DNA of 44,584 nt from Bacteroidota bacterium (GTDB lineage Bacteria; Bacteroidota; Bacteroidia; Bacteroidales; VadinHA17). Below, piece by piece: positions 24,793-36,700 of this stretch; the stretch's first letter is position 1; each line of letters opens with the position of its first letter. The notes under the pieces are model-generated. The model saw only the letters and a program-made list of their open reading frames with translations, made no database searches and was not told the origin of the DNA. The stretch spans positions 1 to 44,584 of the forward strand of contig JAEYZD010000163.1 of assembly GCA_023430725.1 (NCBI GenBank). Direction: 5' to 3'. The position numbers and the translations under genes were made by a program.

Positions 24793-27700
24793 TACACAGC
24801 CCAGCTTCATGATGACATAAGCATATGCAACAACACCTCCGCCAATTTCAACATTATCCTATCAGGAGGCGTCTCTCCCTATACAATTAATTATACACGG
24901 AATGGCGTTGCCCAGACACAGCTAGGTGGCTACATCAGCGGAACCAATGTCTCTACCGGGGTACTTACAACGGGTAGCTATGTCTATATTCTCACCTCGG
25001 TGGTTGATGCAAACGGCTGTAGCGCACAGTCGCTGGGAACATCAATCACGGTGACAGTAGGTGCAGCCCTTACCGGGGCAACAATCAGCGGAAGCGGCAA
25101 CGGATGCGACGGTGCTGCCAGCTGGATCGCCCTCAATGTGAGCGGTGGTGCTCCGCCATACAGGGTCACATATACCCTTGACGGCGGGGCCAATACCCTT
25201 TATTCAGGCTATAACAACGGAGATCATATCAACCTTGGGACACTGGGTGTGGGCAGTCACACAGTTCATATTGTGTCGATACAGGATGCATGCAACAACT
25301 TTGTTCCCACCCTTCCCGCGATTTATCTGTTCAATATCAATGCATTACCCGATGCCAGCGCAACGGTCAACAATACTGATGCAATCTGCAGCGGCGGCGC
25401 AACTGACATAGTTCTGCAGTCAACTGTTCCGTCTACCAATTTTACCTGGACGGTTTCGAATGCTCCGGCAGTTACCTGGACAACTGCACCGGCAGGCGGT
25501 ACAAGGAACAATGGAAACAACACCTCCATTGCCCAGACCCTGGCGCACAGTTCAACATCACCGACTACAGTTACTTATACAATCACCCCTGCCGGACCGC
25601 TTCCGACATCCTGTCCCGGCCCGGCAATCACACGGACGGTGGTTGTCAATCCTTCGGCGCAGGTCAATGACCCCGCCAACCAGGTTCACTGCGGCGGGGA
25701 TGCTGTACCAGTGCTTAACTTCTCTACAAACCGCACAGGCGGTACGACCACCTATGCATGGAGCAACAATAACACTGCAATTGGACTCGGAGCCAACGGC
25801 AGCGGACCGCTTCCGGCATTCACAGCCACAAATGGCGGTACAGCGCCCATAACTGCAACGGTAACAGTAACCCCGACATTCACGAATGCCGGGCAGAGTT
25901 GTCCGGGCACCCCCCAGACCTTCACAATCACAGTCAACCCGTCGGCACAGGTCAATGATCCGGCTGACCAGGTTCACTGCAACTCCGCAGCAGTACCGGC
26001 GCTGACATTTACAACCAGCCGCACCGGAGGCACAACAACCTATGCATGGACCAACAGCAACACAGCAATAGGCCTTGCCGGCAGCGGCAGCGGTCCGCTT
26101 CCGGCATTCACAGCCACCAACAGCGGTACGGCACCGATAAGCGCCACAATCACTGTCACACCTACCTTCGCCAATGGAGGAGAGAGCTGTCCGGGTACAG
26201 CCCAGACATTTACAATCACAGTCAACCCGTCGGCACAGGTCAATGATCCTGCCAACCAGGTTCACTGTAGTGGCGCAGCAGTTCCGGTTCTGAACTTTGG
26301 CACTGACCGTACCGGTGGTACCACAACCTATGCATGGACCAACAGCAATACTGCGATCGGCTTTGCCGGCAGCGGCAGCGGTCCTCTTCCGGCATTCACC
26401 GCCACCAACGGCGGCACAGCGCCGATAAGCGCCACAATCACGGTTACTCCTACATTCAGTAACGGCGGCCAGAATTGTGCAGGCACTCCACAGACCTTTA
26501 CGATCACCGTCAACCCGTCGGCACAGGTCAATGACCCGGCTGACCAGGTGAGATGCAACAATGCAGCGGTGCCGGCACTTACATTCACCACAAACCGCAC
26601 CGGCGGAACCACAACCTATGCATGGACCAACAGCAATACAGCGATAGGTCTTATTGCCGGCGGAACCGGCGGCCTGCCGGCCTTTACTGCTACAAACGGA
26701 GGAACAGCACCGATCAGCGCCACAATCACAGTCACCCCGACTTACTCCAACGGCGGGCAGAGCTGTGCAGGCACAGCGCAGACATTCACGATTACAGTGA
26801 ATCCTTCGGCACAGGTCGATGACCCGGCTGCTCAGGTTCACTGCAACGGTGATGCCGTTTCAGCATTTACCTTTACCACCGATCGCACCGGCGGCACAAC
26901 CACCTACGCATGGACCAACAGCAACAGCTCGATAGGACTTGCTGCCAGCGGCAGCGGCCCGCTTCCGGCTTTCACCGCAACCAACGGCGGTACAGCGCCT
27001 GTTACATCAACTGTAACCGTTACCCCGACATTCTCTAACGGGGGACAGAGCTGTTCCGGAACACCGCAGACATTCACGATAACCGTCAACCCGACCCCGG
27101 CGCTGAACAGCAACCTCACCCCGCCGGACGTGTGCAGCAATTCGCTGTTCACTTACACACCGACTTCACTGACGGCAGGAACCAACTTCTCGTGGACCAG
27201 GCTTGCTGCTGCAGGGATCACCCCCGCAGGGCCGGTGACCGGCACAAACGGTGTCAGCGAGACGCTTCGCAACCTTACATCATCAACGATTGCAGTGACA
27301 TACGAATATGTCCTCACTGCCAACGGCTGTTCACATACCCAGAATGTTGTCGTCAATATCAAACCTGAGCCGGTAATTTCAAACCAGTCGGCCTCCGTCT
27401 GTTCCGGCGAGACACTGACACATCATATCCTGCTTGACAACTTCGTCAATCCGGGTGACAATGTAACTTTCACCTGGCCGGCGCCGGTTCTCTCCGGAGG
27501 ACTTTCAGGCGGCAGCGCCAGAACGGTACCCTCATCGGCTGACATGACAGGTACGTTTGTCAATACTTCCGGTCTGGCCGAAACGGCAACCTATACAGTC
27601 ACACCCGTTTATAACGGTTGTATCGGTGAGCCGAAGATAATTGTGGTCACCGTAGGTTCACAGCCTGTGCTTGCCAATCTTGACATGTTTGCCTGCAGTG

Positions 27701-30700
27701 CAGTTCCCACGGGACTTGTAATGGCCGTTGCACCGACATCATCGCCTGCAACGACATATGATATTGCTTCAATAAATGCACAGGCTGGTCTTGTTGCCGG
27801 TGCTGGAAACGTGTTGGCTGCAAACGGCATTGCCGATGCCAGCTATCTTGCCAATGACACTTTCACCAATGAGAGCGGCGTCAACCGAACCGTTACCTAC
27901 CGCATACGGCCCGTATTCGGGGCTACATGTATCGGCGACTGGGTTGATGTTGTGGTTACAATCAGGCCCCAGCCGGTAATTGTTCCCGGTCAGAATGAAA
28001 CGGTTTGTTCGAATGTACCCGCTTCGCTTGAGATACTTCTGTTGCCGCCGAACACCCCTGCAGGCAGCACATTCAGCTGGCCGCTGCCGGTGATGTCCGA
28101 CGGATCCACGCAGGGTACGACAGGCGCAAATGTTGCAGCCGATCCTGCAGGTACGCCTCACATAACCGATACCTTCGAAAATTACGGTATCACCCCGATA
28201 ACCGCAACCTATACCGTGACCCCCTACAGCTCCTTCGGCTGTGCCGGGACACCGGTTGATGTTGTAATCACGGTCAATCCCGAGCCTGCCGCCCCGGTCA
28301 TCACCGGTGATGACATGCTCTGCACGAATCAGACCAATGTAATATATACTATACCTCTTACTCCCGGTTCATCATACACCTGGACCGTCCCTGCATCTGT
28401 AGGCACTAAGGTCTTTGATGCCAACTCCAACGCAATCATAATCAATGCAGCGGCAGTCGCTGGCAGCGGTACCATTACCGTTACCGAGACCAACAGCTTC
28501 GGCTGCTCCGGTCCGGCAGGATCGTTTGATGTTGATGTGATGGCACCGGCACCGGTGTCCGTCGTAGCCGGAGATGACATTGTATGCGCACTTGAGACTG
28601 GAGTTTACTCAGTTCCGGATAACGCGGGATCGATCTATACATGGACTCTCCCGACAGGAGCCGCCCTGATCGGCGATCCCTCGGCCGCATCGATTACGGT
28701 CACATTCGGCACAATCAGCGGCAACATCACTGTCCGCGAGGTCAATGCAGCCGGCTGTATCACGAATCATACCCCGCTGCCGGTGACAGTCAGGCCATTG
28801 CCAACGGCTGTCATCAGCAACAGCGGCACTGTATGTATCGAGGATACCCACCCGGTAAACATCACCCTGACGGGCGCCGCACCATGGGTTCTGGTTTATG
28901 CAATCAACGGCGTTGACCAGCCTGCAGTAAATATTGCAGCAAGCCCGCATACCCTCAATGCAACCTCTTCAGGCAACTACACCGTCACAAGCGTGACTGA
29001 CGCCAATGGCTGCACAAATTCGGGTATCGGTAATGCAACCGTCTCATACTGGCCTGTTCCGACTGCCACAATCAGCGGCACCACGGCCGTATGTGCCGGT
29101 CAGAGCGCAACGCTGACGATATCGCTCACAGGCGCCGCTCCGTATGACTTCATATATACTGACGGAGCAACATCGGTAACAGTTACTAATCACCCGGTCA
29201 ACATCTATACGTTCACTGTGACTCCGGCTGCGGCAGTGACCTATACCCTGGTCTCGATGGAGGACAACAATGGCTGTAACGGAAATATCTCCGGAACTGC
29301 CACTGTCACTATCAATGCCCAGCCCGTACTGGCATTTGCCGTCACTGACCTGCAGTGCAACGGTGACAACAGCGGTGCAATCAACCTGACTGTTTCCGGC
29401 TCTGCCTCGAACAGCTTCTCATGGCTCGGTCCTGACGGGTTCACGGCAGGCACTGAGGACATAGCAGGAGTGAAGGCCGGTCTCTACAATGTGACTGTCA
29501 CCAGCGGTGACGGCTGCGTTGCCAGCGGCCAGGCCACGGTCTTCCAGCCCGATGTGCTTACGCTCTCATCAACCGGCAACATGGTTCTGCTTTGCAACGG
29601 TGATCCCACGGGCGCCGGCAGCTTCACCGCCGCCGGGGGGACTGCTCCCTATACGTTCACCACGCTGGTGAATACGGCAGGAGCCACCCTCACTTCCGCA
29701 CCGTCATCTGTTGCAGTCACTGATGCCGGCGGCGGCACCATCACCGTCCGGGTCACTGACGCGCACAACTGCACCGCGGAGGCAACTATTATCGTGACGG
29801 AGCCGCCGGCCCTCAGCCTGGCCTCAACCGTCACGAATGTCAGCTGCTTCGGAGGCAACAACGGAGCCATCATAATATCCGTCACCGGCGGCACCGCACC
29901 TTATATATATGCATGGACAGCCTCCGGCGGTGGCAGCGGCATCACTGCCGGCGCCCCGAACCAGGGCGGCCTGACGGCAGGAACCTATGACCTCACCGTC
30001 ACCGACGCCAACGGATGCGATATTACCGGCACCTGGACGATCACGCAGCCGACGGCTATTGTTGTCACGGCATCTGCCGATGACAATCTTATCGGCACCT
30101 GCTCGTCGGCACAGCTGACAGCAACGGTCACCGGCGGCGTCGAGCCTGCCGGCGGATACCTCTACAGCTGGTCGCCCGCATCTGGACTCAGTGCAACAAA
30201 CATCTCCAACCCGGTTGCCACCCCGGCATCAACAACAACATATACGGTCACCGTCACCGACGCCAACGGATGTGTCAGGACCGCATCGGTTACCGTTGAT
30301 GTAGCTCCGGTGCTGACAGCAGTGGCCTTCGCTGATGATAACCTTATCGGCGCATGCCCCGCCTCGCAGACGCAGCTTCATGTCAATGTCAACGGCGGCG
30401 AGGCACCTTACAGCTTCAGCTGGATGCCTGCGGCCGGTCTGAGCGATGCGGCTATCCGTGAGCCAATGGCGAAGCCGATGGCTACAACGGTTTACACCGT
30501 CACGGTTACCGACGCCAACGGTTGTACAGTCACGGCAAACGTCACTGTCAACGTTGCTCCAGAGCTCGACGTCACGGCCACTGTCGATGACAACCTGATC
30601 GGCACCTGCCCCACGAGCGTGGCACATCTCAGTGCAACTGCCACAGGTGGCGAAGGAGCATATACCTACCTCTGGGACAACGCCGGCACACTCAGCAGTG

Positions 30701-33700
30701 CCACAAACGCAGCACCGACGGCCAAACCGCTCACAACCACCACCTATACGGTTACAGTAACTGACGCCAACGGCTGCACAGATCTTGCCACAGTCACAGT
30801 CAACGTGGCTCCTGACCTGGCTGTAACAGCTTCGGCAGACGACCTCTTCATAGGAACCTGCCCGACATCGGTATCGCACCTCGATGCAACAGTCCTGGGC
30901 GGCGAACCGGGCTACACCTACAGGTGGACGCCACTCACCGGCCTTGATGACAGCAACATTAAGACTCCGACCGCCAAGCCGGCGGTGACAACCACCTATA
31001 CAGTCACTGTCACTGACGCCAACGGCTGTACTGCCACCTCGAACATTACAATCACAGTCCGCCCGGCACTTACGCTGACGCTGGCGGTTGATGACAGTTC
31101 GATAGGCACCTGCCCCGGCTCGGAGGCACATATCACCTCCACTGCAGGAGGCGGCGAACCTGGATACACTTACCTGTGGACCCCGGCAGCAGGCCTCAGC
31201 AGCGACACTGATCCCAACCCGACGGCCAAGCCTGCAGTCACCACCACATATACACTTACGGTGACTGACCAGAACGGCTGTTCAATCTCAAGGGATATAA
31301 CAGTGAACGTTGTATCGCCCCTCACCGTCACTGCCTCGGCAGCAGATCCGCTGATAGGCACCTGCCCCACCTCCAACACCACCCTCAACGCGGTGGCTCT
31401 TGGCGGAGAGCCGGGTTACACCTACAGCTGGCTGCCTGCAGCAGGACTTGACAACCCGTCGATACAGAAGCCGCTGGCCAAGCCTCTCGTGACAACCACC
31501 TACACCGTCACCGTCACAGACAACAACGGATGTACGGCAACGGCCGATGTGACTGTCACTGTCGCTCCCGACCTTACAGCTTTAGCCACCGTCGATGACG
31601 GCATCATAGGCACCTGTCCCACCTCGGTGGCCCATCTCGATGTCACCGCCAGCGGCGGCGAACCGGGATACACCTACCTGTGGGCTCCCGTGGCCGGTCT
31701 GAGTGATCCGAACAGCAAGACCCCGACAGCCAAACCGTCGGCTACAACCACCTATATTGTTACAGTGACTGACGCCAACGGCTGTCAGACCACTGCAAGC
31801 ATTGAGGTAATAGTTGCTCCGGTACTTAATGTCACCGTCTCGGCTGACGACTATAATATAGGTACCTGTCCCACCTCCGATGCACAGCTCACAGCCAGTG
31901 CATCAGGCGGTGAACCGGGCTATACTTATCTCTGGTCTCCGGCCGCCGGCCTCAGCGATGCAACCATCGCCAACCCGACAGCCAAGCCGGCAGTGACTAC
32001 AAGCTATACCGTGCTTGTGACGGATGTAAACGGTTGTACCGCAACGGCATCGCTGACAATAACAGTTGCTCCAGTGCTTGCTGCAACGGCCACGGTCAGT
32101 GACCCGAATATCGGCACCTGCCCGACATCGCAGACCACCCTGGATGTGATTGTAACCGGCGGAGAACCGGGGTACACCTACCTCTGGGCGCCTGCAACCG
32201 GACTCAGCGATGTCACAAGTAAAACCCCGACGGCCAAGCCTGCAGTCACCACCACCTATACAGTTACCGTGACTGACAACAACGGCTGCCAGACCACAGC
32301 GCCTGTAACCGTCAACGTTCTTCCCGATCTCGTTGTAACGGCAACTGCTGATGATCTTCTTATCGGCACATGTCCCACATCAAGGTCGAATCTCGGTGCA
32401 ACGGTCACGGGCGGTGAACCCGGCTACACCTACAGCTGGGCGCCTGCAACGGGCCTCAACAACCCGTATGTGAGCAATCCGATAGCCAAACCGTTGGTCA
32501 CAACCACCTATACGGTGACTGTCACTGACGCCAACGGCTGCCAGGCAACGGATGACATAACAATCACAGTTGCTCCGGACCTCAGTGTATCAGCTACGGC
32601 TGATGATGATATCCTCAGCACCTGCCCGACTTCCATGGCACAGATCACTGCCACGGCCCTCGGAGGAGAGGAACTGTCCGGCGGCGGTTACACCTGGAGC
32701 TGGGCACCTTCCGCAGGCCTGAGTGCAACAAATATTCCTAATCCAGTTGCCAAGCCGGCATCAACGACCACCTACACCGTTACCGTCACCGACGCCAACG
32801 GCTGTACTGCAGTCAATACAATCACAATCGAGGTTCGTCCTCCGCTGGCAGCAATTGCCACGGCAACCGATTACCTTATCGGTGACTGCCCCGCATCCAC
32901 AACCACCCTCGACGTCAGTGTCACAGGAGGAGAGCTGCCATACGCTTACAGCTGGGCTCCGGCCGCATCGCTCAATGATGCCACCGCGAAGAGTCCCGTT
33001 GCCAAACCGGCAGTCAACACAACCTACACTGTCACAGTTACTGACGCCAACGGCTGCACCGTCACAGCAACGGTAACAATCAACATCGCACCGCCTCTTA
33101 CGGCTACTGCAGCGGTTGATGACGACCCGATAGGTGCATGCCCGACCTCTGTTGCTCATCTGAGCACCACGGTCAGCGGCGGCGAGGGAGCTTACACTTA
33201 CCTGTGGGACAATGCCGGAACGCTGGATGACGCCACCAGGGCCAATCCTGCCGCGAAACCTGCAGTCTCAACACTCTACACCGTCACCGTCACTGACGCA
33301 AACGGCTGTCAGACAACGGCACAGGTGCAGGTCAACGTGGCTCCAGACCTTACGGTTACAGCCACAGTTGATGATGATATCATCGGCGCATGCCCCACCT
33401 CTGTTGCCACTCTTACGGCCACAGGTGCCGGCGGCGAGCTGCTTCTGTCGGGTGACTATATATACAACTGGTCACCTGCTGCAGGACTCAACTACACGAA
33501 TGTCCAGAGCCCGGTAGCCAAGCCGGCAGTGACAACCATCTACACTGTCACAATCACTGACAGGAACGGATGTACAGCTTCGGACCAGATTACGATCACC
33601 GTGATGCCTCCGATAGCACTGACAACCACGCCGGCTGTCTATGCAGGCGGGTACAATGTCACCTGCAACGGTGCTTCCGACGGCGCCATCGATCTTGAGG

Positions 33701-36700
33701 TCACTGGCGGCGAGGCTCCCTTTGCATATGCATGGAGCGGTCCTTCGGGATTCACAGCCATAACCCAGGATATCTCCGGACTGTTTGCCGGAACCTACAC
33801 AGTAACAGTCACTGACGCCAACAACTGTGCATCGACGACCACGGTTGTGCTGCTTGAGCCGGCCGTACTGACCCTTGGCAGGACTCCCGATGTGGTTCTC
33901 GCATGCTTTGGTGATGCGACAGCCACCGGCTCCTTCTCGGTATCCGGAGGAACGGCACCTTATGTTATAAGCGTCATTACCAATACGTCCGGGGCAACCG
34001 TGAACATCACCGGCACATCGCTCTCCTTCATCGGAGGCGCAGCAGGTGAAGTAACGGCCGGTGTTGTTGATGCAAACAGCTGCTCGGCACAGGCCACAAT
34101 CATGATAACGCAGCCGCTGCAACTTATGCCGGGCTCCGTCAACGGAGACCAGGAGGTATGTTACCAGGGAAACCCGACGCCTCTGAATGAGGTGACGGCA
34201 CCGTCAGGTGGTCCTGCAACGATACTCTTCCAGTGGGAGCGCAGCCTCGATGGAGGAACCGCCTGGAGCGACGTATCAGGAGCCAACATGGCATCGTACG
34301 ATCCGCCCGCAGGGATACTACAGACAACCCACTTCCGCCGCCGTGTCAACTCGGCATCATGTGATCCCGCATACAGCGACACCGTTGTTGTTACGGTCAA
34401 TCCGCTGCCGGTGGCATCAATCGCCGGAACAGGATTTGTATGCCCGGGTGATGCTGCAACAGTAACAGTGACTATTACCACGGGGGAAACACCCTTCACG
34501 GTAGTGCTCAGCGACGGAACCACAGTCAGCAACTACAGCAGCGGTAACCCGATAACTGTCAATCCGCTTGTCACAACAACCTATACTATCACATCTGTGA
34601 CCGACAACAACGGTTGCGCCGTGGCAGCGCCGCACGCAAATATTACCGGCTCTGCTACGATTGATGTCAAGGTTGTTCCCGGAATAGCCGTACAGCCTCT
34701 CAGCGTCACCGTCTGCGAAGATGATGTGGCTACCTTTATCACCGATGCAGGCGGAACCACCAACCCGCACTACCAGTGGTATGTTGACAGCGGTTCGGGC
34801 ATGACCCTCATGCCGGGCGAGACAGCAGCCACGCTCAGTGTCACCGCAACCAGCTCGATGAACGGTTACGAATACCAGGCTGAGATTTCAGGTGACTGTC
34901 CCGTTCCCGTACTGTCAGACATAGTGACTCTCACCGTTAACGAGAAGCCCGAGATCATCACCCAGCCGGCAGATGTAACACTTTGTTCAGGTGAGGATGC
35001 AATCTTCACGGTTGATGCAGGTGTCACAACCAACCCTGTATACCAGTGGTATGTTGACTCTGGCAGTGGCTGGACTCCCGCAACGGGAGCACGCTACCAG
35101 GGTGCCAATACAGCCATGCTTACCGTGGTGAGCGCCCTCGAGATGATGTCAGGCTACCAGTATATGGTAAGGGTTTCAGGAACCTGCACACCGTATATCG
35201 AGTCAATACCTGTCACCCTTACGGTGACCAGGCAGGCCGAGATAACCCAGCATCCTGTCAGCCTCACGCTCTGCGAAGGCCAGGCAGCCACTTTCACTGT
35301 CAATGCAGGCCTTACGACGAGCCCGTCATACCAGTGGGAGATCAGTTCTGACGGCGGCGCCACCTGGGCACCGATAGCAGGCGCCACAACCGCGACCTAT
35401 ACAATAGCGGCAGTGGTTACCGCAGACAACAACACCGCCTACAGGGCCGTTGTCAGCAGCACCTGCGGATCGAGCGTCACATCTCTGCCGGCATTCCTGA
35501 CAGTCAATGAGCTGCCGGAGATAACTGACCAGCCTGATGATGTTGTCATCTGCGAATACGCCATTGCCGACTTCATTGTCGACGCCGGTGTGACCACAGG
35601 TGCAGCTTACAGATGGCAGCGCAGCATTGACGGCGGCACCTCATGGAACAACCTGACGGAGACCGCAACATACTTTGGTGTATCAACAATGAACCTGAAG
35701 GTCAACGGTACGAACAGGATGATGAACGGCGACATGTTCCGGGTGATAATATCCGGCACCTGTACGCCTCCCGACACATCAGCTGCTGCACTCCTGACGG
35801 TCAACACCGCACCTGAGATACTTGCACAGCCTGTTGCCGCAACTATCTGCGAGAACACAAACACCGCCTTTAACGTGTCAGCGCAGGGGACTGCCCTGAC
35901 CTACCAGTGGTTTGTTGACAGCGGCAGCGGCTTCACCGCAGTCACCAACGGCGGAGTCTATTCAGGTGCAACAACGAATACACTCACACTGACAACCGTA
36001 CCGCGGACATATGATAACTACAGGTACCGCGTTGAGGTTGAAGGGACATGCGCGCCGAAGGCAATCTCGCAGACGGTGCTGCTCGATGTCTCGATTGAGA
36101 CAATCATTACGCAGCAGCCTGCAGACTCGGCAATATGCGAATTCATGACCGCAGCCTTTACGGCACTTGCTGACGGAGCCAACCTGACATACCAGTGGCA
36201 GGCCTTCACCGGCGGTGTCTGGACCGATCTTACAAACAGCGGCATTTACATGGGAGTGAAGACACCCACACTGATGGTCTTCGGCCCGTCGCGCACAATG
36301 GATGGCACCCGTCACAGGGTTGTCATCGGAGGCGACTGCTCGGCTGACCTGATATCTGACGAGGCTGTCCTCACTGTTTACACTGCACCTGAACTGTCTG
36401 ATCATCCTGACGAATTCAGGGGTTGTCCGGCAGGCAGCGCAACCTTCAGCGTGGCAGCCGCAGGCACCGGCCTGGTCTACCAGTGGCAGGTCAACAGCGG
36501 AGCAGGCTTCGTGAACGTGACGGACAATGCAACTTACTCAGGCACCGCAACACCCACGCTTACAGTAAATAACCTCGATCTCTCGATGAACGGTTATCTT
36601 ATAAGGGTGGTTGTCTCCGGCACCTGTCTGCCTCCTGTCACAAGCTCGTTTGCTCCTCTCAGGGTTTACATGGAGCCTTCGATTATATCCGAGCCGGCTG

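Noticed and set aside
25558..26841. A 427-codon minus-strand open frame rich in Cys and Arg
   Set aside because: It is antisense to the 288-bp repeat array of the giant adhesin, and its length follows from the repeated sequence. The plus-strand frame has clear domain homology.
30229..31131. A 300-codon minus-strand open frame over the 84-residue repeats
   Set aside because: Shadow of the repeat array; Cys/Arg-rich composition and no recognisable motif.
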